Assembly (NCBI RefSeq): GCF_008386635.1
Contig: NZ_VUOE01000001.1
Coordinates: 1,798,001 to 1,862,000 of the forward strand
DNA length: 64,000 bases
Reading direction: 5' to 3'
Origin: Maribacter flavus
GTDB taxonomy: Bacteria; Bacteroidota; Bacteroidia; Flavobacteriales; Flavobacteriaceae
Made by a program: the position numbers and the translations under genes. Each line of letters opens with the position of its first letter. The stretch's first letter is position 1. Below, one piece after another: positions 7,466 through 16,950 of this stretch. The notes below the pieces were generated by a model. That model did not search any database. It was not told the origin of the DNA and was given only the letters and a program-made list of their open reading frames with translations.

Positions 7466-9552
7466 AGGGCGTAGGCCACATTAAGTGCGCCGTAATAGTT
7501 CCGGCCGTCTCCCGGATAATAATAGCGAGGTTCCGCACCGCCAAATCCCTGTGTGTTTATCAGCACCGAACGTGCATAGAGTACATCGAATGCATTATTG
7601 ACGCCAAAGTCCACGCCCAAGGTGAATTTTGGCGTTAGTTTTTTCCGATATCCGGCTCGGAAATTCACCAAATTGAAGGCATCGCTATAAACATCGTTGG
7701 CATCCGTTAAGGGAATACTACCTACGTGTTGGTAGATAAGGTTGAGGTAAAAATGGGTAAAGAAGCGATTTTGGAGGCCCATGGTCAACCGATGTTTTGG
7801 CACACCGGTCAACTCGTTACGGGAATAGTCAATGCCGCCGTCCACAAAATCCGTGAACCTATGGTGGTTTAGATTGTAGTTGACAAACGGATTTACCTGA
7901 ACTACAGAGGTGGATGAAAAAAGCGAGTAGTCCACTCCAAGCTCCACGCCTTGGTGCTTGGACGACCCGGCATTTTTTTCAATAAATTGGTCGTCCCCTA
8001 CCTGTTCCCTGATCAATAAATTATTGATATCCATTTGATAGAGGGTCAGGTTGATACGCAGTCGGTTTTGATCAAAAAGAAGATTGGTTCCAATTTCGTA
8101 GTTTGTGCCGGTTTCCTGTTTGATATCTGGATTGATGATGCCTTCCGGGGTCAAGGTACGTTCAAGGCTAGGATTCGTAAAACCCCTACTAATGTTGGCA
8201 TACAATTCCTGATTAGTGCCTAAGGAATAGTTTAGGGTTAGACTCGGTAGCAGGATAGGGTCAAAATCCCTGCTTCCACTATTGTTTGCGTTCCCAACAT
8301 TGAACCTGTCCTGAAGATCGAAGGCCGTTTTGTTGAGGTTGAGGCCCAATTGCGCCGAGAATGCATTTGTAAATGGATATTGTAATGAAGTAAAAACGTT
8401 CCATTGTCCCCTAAATTCCTTATTTCGGGCAAACTGCGCGCCTTTTAAACTGCCGTTCCCATCGTTTTCCTGATATAGATTTTCAAACTCGTCCCAATCA
8501 TATTCATCCTTGTAAAGTTCCGCTCCAAAGGAAAAATCGGCATTTTTTTCAAAGAGGGTTAAATCCCCTGAAAACAGGGTTCTAAACCCAAATCCATTGG
8601 TAATTTCCTCCAAGATGCCAAAAGGTCGCGCTTCTGTCTTATCCAAATAACTGTAAAAGAAACTGGTGGTATTATTAAATCGGGCCGAAAATTCATGGTT
8701 TAGGGATACCCCCAAAAGTGTCTGGTTGTTCGTTTCGTAACCGCGGGAGGCCCTCCAGGTAAACGTGGCCTGCGTAGGGTCTTCGTTGAATGCCGTAATT
8801 CCCAAGGAACTAGGTATTTGGGCCGTGTAGTCGATATGGTTCACCAATAGTGAGAGCTTGTTTTTGGGATTCAGTTGATAGGATGTATTAAGGAGGAATC
8901 CGTCGCGCTCAAAGTTGTTGTTTTCGCGGTATCCATCGGTTTCCAAATGGCCGTATTGCAGGTTCAAACGAAGTTTCCCATCGAAATGGTTAAAGGCCAG
9001 ATTATTTTTTAAAAGGTTAAAGGAACCTAGGGTAAAGTTGTTACTAAAATTCGTGGACCTTCCCAAAGCTTCCTTTGGAGTGAGGATAATGGCACCCCCA
9101 AGATTGGTCCCAAATTCCGTTCCCTTAGGTCCTTTCACTACTTCTATTTGGCCCAAATTCTCCAGGTCATAAGCCTCAATGGTGGACGAACCCGTTCCGT
9201 TGGTCACGGGAATCTCGTTGTAGTAAAGCCTGAGTTTATCCGTGCCGAACAACGTTCTGGCGCCTATGCCCCTAATGGTAATCCTGTTGGTGTTCAAGGC
9301 ACCGGAAAGTACATAGACCCCGGGGATTTGGTTCATGGAGGATACAATGTCTACCGGACTATAATTTTGAAAGGTTTTGGCCGATATTACTTCCGATGGC
9401 GTAATACCCATCACCTTTTTGTTCTTCAAAGCATCAATAAGGATCACTTCTTCCAGTTGGGTGATACTGTCCTTGTTTATGGGATCTTGGGCCTTTGCAA
9501 ACAGTGTGGTTAATAGAACTAAGAAGGGTAGGTATTTCATCAATCTTCGCAT
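7462..9552 (-). CDS. TonB-dependent outer membrane receptor (FecA-like)
   Basis: The 696-residue protein has a signal peptide (cleaved near AKAQD), a short TonB-interacting segment (LEEVILIDA), a plug domain (about 45-165, with IRGIGARTLFG and IEVVKGPKGTEFGTNLGGAI), and a 22-strand-type barrel ending in aromatic residues (YYGALNVAYAL). Unlike SusC proteins it has no N-terminal carboxypeptidase-like domain and no SusD partner, so a siderophore or metal chelate is more likely than a glycan; this is inference. A start four codons later (MKYLPF) is possible. The small barrel protein upstream on the same strand (9571-10092) may be co-expressed. Confidence 0.9.
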   Translation of the reverse strand: MRRLMKYLPFLVLLTTLFAKAQDPINKDSITQLEEVILIDALKNKKVMGITPSEVISAKTFQNYSPVDIVSSMNQIPGVYVLSGALNTNRITIRGIGARTLFGTDKLRLYYNEIPVTNGTGSSTIEAYDLENLGQIEVVKGPKGTEFGTNLGGAIILTPKEALGRSTNFSNNFTLGSFNLLKNNLAFNHFDGKLRLNLQYGHLETDGYRENNNFERDGFLLNTSYQLNPKNKLSLLVNHIDYTAQIPSSLGITAFNEDPTQATFTWRASRGYETNNQTLLGVSLNHEFSARFNNTTSFFYSYLDKTEARPFGILEEITNGFGFRTLFSGDLTLFEKNADFSFGAELYKDEYDWDEFENLYQENDGNGSLKGAQFARNKEFRGQWNVFTSLQYPFTNAFSAQLGLNLNKTAFDLQDRFNVGNANNSGSRDFDPILLPSLTLNYSLGTNQELYANISRGFTNPSLERTLTPEGIINPDIKQETGTNYEIGTNLLFDQNRLRINLTLYQMDINNLLIREQVGDDQFIEKNAGSSKHQGVELGVDYSLFSSTSVVQVNPFVNYNLNHHRFTDFVDGGIDYSRNELTGVPKHRLTMGLQNRFFTHFYLNLIYQHVGSIPLTDANDVYSDAFNLVNFRAGYRKKLTPKFTLGVDFGVNNAFDVLYARSVLINTQGFGGAEPRYYYPGDGRNYYGALNVAYAL

Positions 9553-9570
9553 AAAATGCGAAGTTATGGT

Positions 9571-10092
9571 TTAAAATCTAAAACCAATAGAGAGTCCGCC
9601 CCTAAACATAAATGCATTTTGAAAATCTTCCGGGTTTATATTTCGGCCCATACCTCCATGGATTTCCAAGGTAAAACGGTCGCTTCGGGTGACCCACTTA
9701 TTACCTATTCCTAGACCTAGGGCGGTAGTGCCATAGTCGTTGTTTCTAGCTCCCAAGGTTGTACTATCCACATCATTTTTACCGGTGTAATACAGTCCAA
9801 ATACTTCGGCAAAAAAACCGCTTCGGGGTATATAGCCAAAATAAGCGCGAAGGTTAGGTCCAATGCCAAAGTTACCGTTGTAATCGGTCGCATCGCCATT
9901 AAAATAAAGGGTTCCCCCAATACTCGTATCCTCGGTAAAAAAATATTCATACGAACCTTCCACCGTGGAGGTGGCCAAAAATTGACCAATATTGAATTTT
10001 ATTTCGTGATTCTTTTCAAATCTGGGATAGGCCTGTGCCATTATAGAGCTGGTAAAACCTAGACTCATAATCAGGCATAAAAAATATCTCAT
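9571..10092 (-). CDS. Small outer membrane beta-barrel protein
   Basis: This 173-residue protein has a signal peptide (cleavage after IMAQA) and then alternating hydrophobic strands with aromatic girdles and glycine-rich turns, ending in GGLSIGFRF with a terminal phenylalanine, the usual outer-membrane insertion signal. Size and pattern fit an eight-stranded porin-like barrel of the DUF3575/OmpA-barrel class. It starts 18 bases upstream of the TonB receptor gene on the same strand, so the two are probably one transcript. No ligand can be inferred. Confidence 0.82.
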   Translation of the reverse strand: MRYFLCLIMSLGFTSSIMAQAYPRFEKNHEIKFNIGQFLATSTVEGSYEYFFTEDTSIGGTLYFNGDATDYNGNFGIGPNLRAYFGYIPRSGFFAEVFGLYYTGKNDVDSTTLGARNNDYGTTALGLGIGNKWVTRSDRFTLEIHGGMGRNINPEDFQNAFMFRGGLSIGFRF

Positions 10093-10218
10093 GACGTATG
10101 TTTTCTAATTCTTAGAGTGGTAATCAAAGGTCGTTCCAAAGAGGACAAAGTTAGGATTTAGGTAGCCATACTTGGGAATATTTGGGTAGGCTTTTCTATT
10201 TTTGGCCCAAAGGCACTT

Positions 10219-10986
10219 ATGATGAAGATCGTTTCCTACAATGTAAATGGTATCAGGGCGGCATTGCGAAAGGATTTTTTACCGTGGTTGAAAGCGGTGG
10301 ATCCAGATGTGGTCTGTCTTCAGGAAACAAAGGCGAACAAGGAACAGTTGGATTTATCGCTTTTTGAATTGGCCGGATATCCGTACCATTATTGGTTCAG
10401 TGCACAGAAAAAGGGCTATAGCGGGGTTGCCATCCTGTCCAAACAAAAACCGGATGAAGTGCTCTACGGTACGGGTATAGACTATATGGATTTTGAGGGC
10501 CGAAATATTACCGCCCATTTTGGGGATGTTGCCGTAATGAGCATGTACCTGCCATCGGGTACCAACTTAGCCCGTCTGGAACACAAACTGACCTATATGT
10601 CAGACTTTCAAAAGTTTGCGGACGAGTTTCGGAAAAAACATCCAAATTTTATTGTTTTGGGGGATTACAACATTTGCCACAAGGCCATCGATATTCATAA
10701 TCCTGTGGGTCTCCAGAACGTGTCGGGTTTTTTGCCGGTGGAAAGGGAATGGATTGGAAATTTTATCAAGAGCGGTTTTATAGACAGTTTTAGGCATTTC
10801 AATAAGGAACCTGAAAATTATACTTGGTGGAGCTACAGGGCGAACGCCAGAAATAATAACAAGGGATGGCGTTTGGACTACGGAATGGTTTCTGAACCCC
10901 TAACCGAAAAATTAGAACGTTCCGTTATTTTATCCGAAGCCAAACACAGCGATCATTGTCCCATTTTACTGGAACTTAACGTTTGA
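10219..10986 (+). CDS. xth: Exodeoxyribonuclease III / AP endonuclease
   Basis: The 255-residue protein belongs to the endonuclease/exonuclease/phosphatase fold and acts in base-excision repair, cutting 5' of abasic sites. The metal ligand and catalytic residues are present: N8 in SYNVNGIR, E36 in LQETKA, the GDYNICHKAIDIHNP loop with the catalytic Asp and Asn, and the terminal D245-H246 in SDHCPI. Length is normal. The MMKIVSYNVNG start at 10219 fits the fold, which begins within the first few residues. The gene stands alone, followed by an aldo/keto reductase 77 bases away. Confidence 0.95.
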   Translation: MMKIVSYNVNGIRAALRKDFLPWLKAVDPDVVCLQETKANKEQLDLSLFELAGYPYHYWFSAQKKGYSGVAILSKQKPDEVLYGTGIDYMDFEGRNITAHFGDVAVMSMYLPSGTNLARLEHKLTYMSDFQKFADEFRKKHPNFIVLGDYNICHKAIDIHNPVGLQNVSGFLPVEREWIGNFIKSGFIDSFRHFNKEPENYTWWSYRANARNNNKGWRLDYGMVSEPLTEKLERSVILSEAKHSDHCPILLELNV

Positions 10987-11063
10987 TTTAAACAACTTCA
11001 AGGCGAGTACCGTTCCTATTTCGTAATTTTAAGATTTTAAATCGATAACCTGCCGCATTTAAT

Positions 11064-12104
11064 ATGAAATATACCCACCTTCCCCATACCGATATCGAAG
11101 TCAGTAAAATATGCCTAGGCACCATGACCTGGGGCAACCAAAATACCGAAGCCGAAGGGCATGAACAAATGGATTATGCCCTTGACCAGGGAATCAACTT
11201 TTTTGATACCGCCGAACTCTACCCTATTCCGGCACATCCGGATAGACATTCGTTGACCGAAAAAATCATTGGAACCTGGTTCAAGAAAAACGGTAATAGG
11301 GACAAGGTCATCCTGGCCAGTAAAATTGCCGGAAAGGCGGATTTTACCAAATTTATAAGAACGACTGGTTTTACCCGTGCATCCATCATCGAAGCCTTGG
11401 AGGGAAGTTTAAAACGACTCCAGACGGATTATATAGACCTATACCAATTGCACTGGCCGGAAAGAAACACGAACTATTTTGGTCAACGGGGCTATACCCA
11501 CCAGGTAACCGATTATTGGGAGGACAATATCCACCAAGTTTTGGAAACCTTACGGGATTTGATGCGCGAGGGGAAAATACGCCATGTAGGCATTTCCAAT
11601 GAAACACCCTGGGGCACCATGCGCTTTTTGGAAGAAAGCAAAGTCCATGCCTCCCTGCCTAGGACCATTACCATTCAAAACCCATATAGTTTGCTTAACC
11701 GTTTGTTCGAAGTTGGCTTGGCCGAAATTTCCATGCGTGAAAACATTGGCCTACTGTCTTATTCCCCATTGGGCTTTGGGGTGCTTAGTGGAAAGTATCT
11801 AGGCGATAGGTTGCCGGAAGGATCCCGAATCGCCTTATTTCCCAACTACAAAAGATACAGCTCCGATACTGCAGTAAAGGCTACCCAGAAATATTATGAA
11901 CTGGCACAGGAACACAATATTTCCTTGGCCCAAATGGCTCTGGCCTACGTGAACACCAGACCCTTTCTGACAAGTAATATTATTGGTGCCACCACCATGA
12001 AACAGTTAAAGGAAAATATTGGAAGTATCGATATTACCTTGACTTCCGAAATCATGGAGGGCATCGAAAAAATTCATAACGAACATCCTAACCCGGCACC
12101 ATAA
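11064..12104 (+). CDS. Aldo/keto reductase (Tas-like)
   Basis: This 346-residue NADPH-dependent oxidoreductase has the complete AKR tetrad: D48 and Y53 in FFDTAELYPIP, K87 in ASKIAG, and H130 in LYQLHWPER. The cofactor phosphate loop lies in IIGATTMKQLKENI near 313-326. The PAHPD loop and the length match the Tas/YajO branch, whose substrates are poorly known. Its TAA stop overlaps by one base the ATG of a 36-codon membrane microprotein gene (12104-12214), so the two are probably translated from one mRNA. Confidence 0.92.
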   Translation: MKYTHLPHTDIEVSKICLGTMTWGNQNTEAEGHEQMDYALDQGINFFDTAELYPIPAHPDRHSLTEKIIGTWFKKNGNRDKVILASKIAGKADFTKFIRTTGFTRASIIEALEGSLKRLQTDYIDLYQLHWPERNTNYFGQRGYTHQVTDYWEDNIHQVLETLRDLMREGKIRHVGISNETPWGTMRFLEESKVHASLPRTITIQNPYSLLNRLFEVGLAEISMRENIGLLSYSPLGFGVLSGKYLGDRLPEGSRIALFPNYKRYSSDTAVKATQKYYELAQEHNISLAQMALAYVNTRPFLTSNIIGATTMKQLKENIGSIDITLTSEIMEGIEKIHNEHPNPAP

Positions 12105-12214
12105 TGATAGACTTATTGATATTTCTTCGAGTAGGCTTTTGGCAAGTGGCCTTGATCATCGTGGTCATAATTATCATATTGACCCTTTCTAGGATTATGA
12201 GGGATAAGAGGTAG
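12104..12214 (+). CDS. Membrane microprotein, 36 residues, TatA-like N-terminus
   Basis: A 36-codon frame starts at an ATG that shares one base with the stop of the aldo/keto reductase gene (TAATG), an arrangement that favours coupled translation. The product begins MIDLLIFLRVGFWQVALIIV, continues with four isoleucines, and ends in a basic tail (RIMRDKR): one transmembrane helix with a positive cytoplasmic end. The GFWQVALIIVVIIIL stretch resembles the membrane segment of TatA/TatE proteins, but there is no glycine hinge and no amphipathic helix, so it is not a working TatA by itself. Its existence is inferred from the overlap and the sensible topology. Confidence 0.55.
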   Translation: MIDLLIFLRVGFWQVALIIVVIIIILTLSRIMRDKR

Positions 12215-12273
12215 TATTTTGTTCTGAGGAATTGAATATCATAATTTTTTTTAGCATTCATTTAATAAAATAG

Positions 12274-12837
12274 ATGTGGTATAGAAGCAAAGATTTTATA
12301 GTAGGTAGTATTTTTTTGATGTTGACTATCGTCTTTATTATGATTTCAATGAATAATACGCTCTTTTTTGATTGGGTTTTTGAACGACATCATAATCAAT
12401 GGAGTTGGTATTTGCGGCCTTTATTTTTGCTTCCATTTTGTTATTTCGCCTACAAGAAAAGCTTCACAGGTATGATGATTTCCATCTTTGCCCTGTTCAC
12501 AAGTATGTTTTGGTTCCCTAAACCTGAAATTGTAAGTGAAGATGTGATTGCTTTTTTAGAATTTGAGAAAGAGTATCTGTATGGTGATTGGAGTGTAAGT
12601 AAACAGCTCCTGGCATTGACCATTCCCATTTCCCTTATTGCATTAGGAATGGCTTTTTGGAAGCGAAGTATAGTAATGGGTATTGGTGTAGTCGTTCTTA
12701 TGGCAACCGGAAAAATGGTATGGAGTATTCAAAATGCTGGCGAATCTGGAAAATCCATTTTTATACCCGCCATACTTGGTCTTTTAATTTGTTGTGTTCT
12801 GATTTATTATGGATTCAAAAGGCTGGAAAAGAAATAA
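12274..12837 (+). CDS. Multi-pass membrane protein of unknown function
   Basis: The 187-residue product has about five hydrophobic segments (near residues 8-26, 46-60, 67-82, 110-127, 131-148 and 160-180, the last pair possibly a hairpin) and a basic C-terminus (GFKRLEKK). There is no signal peptide other than the first helix and no recognisable motif. It begins 59 bases after the microprotein gene, so it may belong to the same transcript. The aromatic loop FERHHNQWSWYLRP between helices 1 and 2 would face the periplasm. Function unknown. Confidence 0.75.
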   Translation: MWYRSKDFIVGSIFLMLTIVFIMISMNNTLFFDWVFERHHNQWSWYLRPLFLLPFCYFAYKKSFTGMMISIFALFTSMFWFPKPEIVSEDVIAFLEFEKEYLYGDWSVSKQLLALTIPISLIALGMAFWKRSIVMGIGVVVLMATGKMVWSIQNAGESGKSIFIPAILGLLICCVLIYYGFKRLEKK

Positions 12838-12908
12838 CGTACTTCTGGAACATCAAAATATTATTTGGTAAAAGGATTCTTCACCTTTAAACCAAACCTT
12901 CTTTTTTC

Positions 12909-14270
12909 TCATCCAAACAAATTACGTACCACATCCTCAATCTTGGCTGTCAACTGCACCTTGATTTTGGTGTTTTTTAATCCAATTTTATTGTTTTTGG
13001 AAACGAAGATGTTGGTGTAGCCCAGTTTTTCGGCTTCCAAAATGCGCTGCTCCACCCGTTGTACAGGTCGGATTTCCCCGGCCAGTCCCACTTCCGCGGC
13101 AAAACAAATACCCTTTTCAATGGGAATGTCCTCGTTGCTGGATAGTATGGCGGCAATGACCGCAAGGTCAATGGCGGGGTCGTCTACTGAAATTCCTCCT
13201 GTAATGTTCAGGAAGACATCCTTCGCACCCAATTTAAATCCGGCCCTTTTTTCCAACACGGCCAAAAGCATGTTCAAGCGTTTGGCGTTATATCCCGTGG
13301 TGGAACGTTGTGGGGTTCCATAGACCGCCGTACTTACAAGCGCCTGTATTTCAATCAACAAAGGTCGCATACCCTCTACCGTGGAGGCAATGGCGGTGCC
13401 GCTCAGGCCTTCATCGTTCTTGGAGACCAATACTTCGGAGGGATTGTTCACTTCCCGGAGTCCGCTGCCCTGCATTTCATAGATGCCCAATTCTGCCGTA
13501 GATCCGAATCGGTTTTTTAGGGAACGAAGTATTCGGTATACATAGTTTCGGTCGCCTTCAAACTGCAGGACGGTATCTACCATGTGTTCCAAAATTTTGG
13601 GTCCCGCAATGGAACCGTCCTTGGTAATATGGCCGATCAAAATAACGGGCGTATTGGTTTCCTTGGCAAATTTGATAAGCTCCGCTGTACATTCCCTGAT
13701 CTGCGAAATACTCCCCGCGGCCGATTCAATATAATCCGAATGTAAGGTCTGAATGGAATCGACGACCACAATATCGGGTTCCGTAGCCTCAATTTGCTTA
13801 AAGATATTCTGGGTCTTGGTTTCCGTGAGGATATAACAGGTTTCGCTATTGGGATGGATGCGATCCGCCCGCATCTTGATCTGTTTCTGGCTTTCCTCAC
13901 CGGAAACATACAGGGTTCTGTACGGCAGTTTCAGGGCAATCTGTAAAAGGAGCGTACTTTTTCCCACGCCCGGTTCTCCGCCCAAAAGTACCAAGGCCCC
14001 TGGTACGAGACCACCCCCAAGCACTCTGTTGAATTCTTGGTCGAACGTGTTGAGTCGGAGTTCCTTTTCAACACTTATTTCATGTACCAACAAGGGTTTG
14101 GAGGCCCTTTTGGCTGTGGAATTGCTAGGTTTCCAACTGGTTTTCTCATCTTTTTGAACCACTTCCTCAACGACCGTATTCCATTCCTTGCAAGCGGAAC
14201 ACTGTCCCACCCATTTTGCATATTGCGTGCCGCAATTCTGACAAAAGAAAGCGGTTTTAGTTTTGGCCAT
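12909..14270 (-). CDS. radA: DNA repair protein RadA/Sms
   Basis: At 453 residues this is a full-length RadA, a RecA-related branch-migration ATPase that helps process recombination intermediates. In order there are a C4 zinc finger (C10, C13, C24, C27), the RecA-like ATPase with Walker A GGEPGVGKST at 97-106, the RadA-specific KNRFG motif at 252-256, and a C-terminal Lon-protease-like domain (from about 280, with LNITGGISVDDPAIDLAV). It is the last gene of the minus-strand group that starts with panC. The start at 14270 is supported by the conserved MAKTKTAFFCQNCG. Confidence 0.97.
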   Translation of the reverse strand: MAKTKTAFFCQNCGTQYAKWVGQCSACKEWNTVVEEVVQKDEKTSWKPSNSTAKRASKPLLVHEISVEKELRLNTFDQEFNRVLGGGLVPGALVLLGGEPGVGKSTLLLQIALKLPYRTLYVSGEESQKQIKMRADRIHPNSETCYILTETKTQNIFKQIEATEPDIVVVDSIQTLHSDYIESAAGSISQIRECTAELIKFAKETNTPVILIGHITKDGSIAGPKILEHMVDTVLQFEGDRNYVYRILRSLKNRFGSTAELGIYEMQGSGLREVNNPSEVLVSKNDEGLSGTAIASTVEGMRPLLIEIQALVSTAVYGTPQRSTTGYNAKRLNMLLAVLEKRAGFKLGAKDVFLNITGGISVDDPAIDLAVIAAILSSNEDIPIEKGICFAAEVGLAGEIRPVQRVEQRILEAEKLGYTNIFVSKNNKIGLKNTKIKVQLTAKIEDVVRNLFG

Positions 14271-14489
14271 TGGTAACTTCCTTGATTCGCGCTAAGGTAC
14301 CAATACCATTTCCAATTTAAAAATGAGCCAATTTACTTTTTCATTTTCCCTATGCCTTCATTGTGAAAATTGCAAAGAACCTTGGCTATTAGCAATATCC
14401 ATGGCTTCGACAATGAAAATAGCAACCGCGTAAATTTTGGCACATTCCTCAACAACAATTGGTATGTGAAGTTTAAAAAGGAGAATCCG

Positions 14490-14660
14490 TTATTCCTCTT
14501 CGGATTGTTTTTTCTTGAATTCCCAGATGGCCATAAAAAAGGAGGCCCATGCCAAGAATAGGGAAAGAATGCTCAACACCAATAGTTTATCGCCTTTAAG
14601 GCCATAGTAGGTAAAATACACGCCAGCACAGGCGTAGTATTTAAAGATGCCTTTAAACAT
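14490..14660 (-). CDS. Small membrane protein, 56 residues
   Basis: A 56-codon frame on the minus strand begins MFKGIFKYYACAGVYFTYYG, has a second hydrophobic stretch (LLVLSILSLFLAWASFFMAIWEF) that should span the membrane, and ends with a charged tail KKKQSEEE. It lies between the esterase-like gene (14727) and radA (14270) in the same direction. Codon choice and the helix followed by a charged end look real, and the flanks on either side hold no other gene. No family is recognised. Confidence 0.6.
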   Translation of the reverse strand: MFKGIFKYYACAGVYFTYYGLKGDKLLVLSILSLFLAWASFFMAIWEFKKKQSEEE

Positions 14661-14726
14661 AATTGTAGGTTGTAGGTTAGATTTGGGATCTAAGTTTATA
14701 TTTGGGTTTGCGGTTTTTGGTGTAGG

Positions 14727-15869
14727 TTAGAAACCAAAATCCGCTTTTAATGCGTCCATTTTTTCCAATGCCATTTCTTTAGTTAAAAAATCGATTTCAT
14801 CCATCTGAAAAGCCTTTTCAAAGGTCTTCAATGCTTTTTTGGGCTCTCCCAATTGCTCGTAATATTCTCCTTCAAAATAAAAGCCCAACATGGTATCTGG
14901 ATATTCCTTTTTGCATAATTCCGAAAGCGATTTTAAGGATTCCAAATCTTCTTTCTTTCGGGTGGCGGCATAGATGGCCATGATGTCGTTCAGTTCCACC
15001 GGCTTACTAAAGCCGAACAAATCCACAATGCCCTGATACTTGTTTTCAAGATATTGGTATACGGGTTCATCCGAAGTCAAAATTTGGGTTTTATATTCCT
15101 TTGGGCTTATCGGCTTGAACATGCCAAATACATTATCGAAGGCCTTTCCAATGCCGTAGGTAGCGACGGAAATATGGTCTGCTTTATCGTATTTGTCAAA
15201 GAAATAATGGAGGGTTTCCTTGTTCAAGGCCCTTATCCCGGTATCCAATGCCATAATTTTTTGAGTATCGTCAGTTTGCTCGCCTTCAACGATCAATTGA
15301 TAGAACATTTGTTTATCAAAGGTGTTTAAACGCGATGGCACCCTGCTTTCCATTTCTGGGGCCAAGGTAGGGGAGATGCTTACATAGGCATCAAAGACCG
15401 AGTTGTCCTTGAAAAGCCAATAATTCTGAAAGTTTGCTGAAATATCGTACCCGAATATCATTTTAAAAGGCGCGGTGCTGTAATTTAAATCCAAATAGGG
15501 AATCAGCTCCATTCCTATGAACTCATAGAATTTTTTTCCTTTTTCGCTGGGAAGTCCGTTTTCTGGATCAAAGGCACAATCCTCCAAACGGATGCCGTTT
15601 TCACTTTGGTTTACGCCAACAACGATACTTTCTGGCATGCCGTGAAACCGACTGTAATATTTTGAAGTGGCCACTACCTGATCAAACAGGTAATTGGCAT
15701 CCAAGACGACAATTAAAGGATATTTCTTGTTTTCATCCATATTTGGAGGAAAGTAGTATTGAACATCCCTTCTTTCCTGAAGTTTGAAGGATTCAAAAAT
15801 TTCTTGGGTGGTTTGGGCCTGGGCAAAAGACACCAATAGAAGTGTCAGAGTAGGAATAAAATGACGCAT
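14727..15869 (-). CDS. Esterase-D-like alpha/beta hydrolase with TPR tail, nucleophile apparently lost
   Basis: The 380-residue protein has a signal peptide (cleaved near AQAQ), an alpha/beta-hydrolase domain of the putative esterase family (PF00756; YYFPPNMDENKKYPLIVVLDANYLF at the first strands), and a C-terminal helical repeat region (about 320-375, GEPKKALKTFEKAFQMDE) of TPR type. In active members the nucleophile elbow reads GxSxG; here the equivalent stretch is G140-Y-D-I-S144, with Asp in the serine place. It may therefore be non-catalytic, or use a shifted serine (S144). It follows the flippase-like gene by 26 bases and is likely in the same operon. Confidence 0.78.
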   Translation of the reverse strand: MRHFIPTLTLLLVSFAQAQTTQEIFESFKLQERRDVQYYFPPNMDENKKYPLIVVLDANYLFDQVVATSKYYSRFHGMPESIVVGVNQSENGIRLEDCAFDPENGLPSEKGKKFYEFIGMELIPYLDLNYSTAPFKMIFGYDISANFQNYWLFKDNSVFDAYVSISPTLAPEMESRVPSRLNTFDKQMFYQLIVEGEQTDDTQKIMALDTGIRALNKETLHYFFDKYDKADHISVATYGIGKAFDNVFGMFKPISPKEYKTQILTSDEPVYQYLENKYQGIVDLFGFSKPVELNDIMAIYAATRKKEDLESLKSLSELCKKEYPDTMLGFYFEGEYYEQLGEPKKALKTFEKAFQMDEIDFLTKEMALEKMDALKADFGF

Positions 15870-15895
15870 AATAGGTTATTGGACAGAAGATTTGG

Positions 15896-16861
15896 TTATT
15901 TATTTCTGTTCAATAACGGTAATAGGATAAAAGATATTGCACCAAAGACGATGTTCATGAGGGTTTGTGCGATCCACATAATCCACCCAAAGGCGTCCCC
16001 GGATACGGAGCTTATTCCAAAGAGCCCCAAAGCCTTGCTCACCAATATGGGGAAAAGTCCCACACCGCCATTTGTGGTAGCCATGGCGAAAGCTCCAAAG
16101 ACAAAGGCGACCATGATTTCATTAAGGGACAGATGGGCGGTTTCCGGCACTGTAAATTTTATGACCCACATCATACCAATGTAGCACGCCCAAATGAGGA
16201 TAGTATGAAAAACGAAAGCCCATTTTTTCCTCATTTTAAAAATGCTGAAGACACCATCCAACAATCCTTTTATAAACATCTTGATTTTTTTGGCGATTGC
16301 GTTTTTTGATTTTTTGATGAACAAAAAGAAAATCAGGACTGCCGCGAATCCTGCAATTCCAAGGATTATCAGTCCGCTGGCATTGAATCCGCGTTGTTCA
16401 AAAAAGGTGATGATAATATCAGTCTGTAAAAAGAGCGTGATTATGACCACGATCAATAGCATGATCAAATCGATAACACGTTCCGTAACGATGGTTCCAA
16501 AGCCTTTTTCAAAGGGAACGCCTTCATAAGTGGTTAAGGCCGTTGCCCTTAAAATTTCACCGGTGCGCGGCACCCCTAAATTGGCCAGATAGGCCATAAA
16601 GATCATTAAAATATTGTTGATCAACTTTGGTCTGTAACCCAAAGGTTCCAACAAATAGTTCCATCGAATGGCCCTTGAAACATGACCTATGATACCCAAA
16701 AGCAATGAAATGGAAACCCAGAAAACATCGGCTTCCTTGATGTAAAAAAGAATCTGCTCCCTGTTTTCCGGTGAAGTCTTTAAATACCAATACAGTACTA
16801 AAAACACCCCAATAAGTATAGGCACGATCAGTTTAAGGGTCTTTTTCAAGGATGGGTTCAC
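15896..16861 (-). CDS. Flippase-like membrane protein (UPF0104/LPG-synthase TM family)
   Basis: The 321-residue protein is an integral membrane protein with about eight hydrophobic segments and the conserved features of the lysylphosphatidylglycerol-synthase transmembrane family (YbhN/AglD2-like): SRAIRWNYLLEPLGYRP, AYLANLGVPRTGEILRAT and TTNGGVGLFPILVSKALGLFG. Family members are thought to move lipids or lipid-linked sugars across the inner membrane; no substrate is defined in this lineage. It sits between panD (90 bases upstream) and the esterase-like gene, an order I recall as common in Flavobacteriaceae. Family is solid, activity inferred. Confidence 0.88.
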   Translation of the reverse strand: MNPSLKKTLKLIVPILIGVFLVLYWYLKTSPENREQILFYIKEADVFWVSISLLLGIIGHVSRAIRWNYLLEPLGYRPKLINNILMIFMAYLANLGVPRTGEILRATALTTYEGVPFEKGFGTIVTERVIDLIMLLIVVIITLFLQTDIIITFFEQRGFNASGLIILGIAGFAAVLIFFLFIKKSKNAIAKKIKMFIKGLLDGVFSIFKMRKKWAFVFHTILIWACYIGMMWVIKFTVPETAHLSLNEIMVAFVFGAFAMATTNGGVGLFPILVSKALGLFGISSVSGDAFGWIMWIAQTLMNIVFGAISFILLPLLNRNK

Positions 16862-16950
16862 AATGTTTGGGTATGGACGTCTAAAGTAAGCAAGTATTCT
16901 TCATTGAAATGACACTTGAACGAAAAATGTAGAAAATGGTCCTGGCAAAC

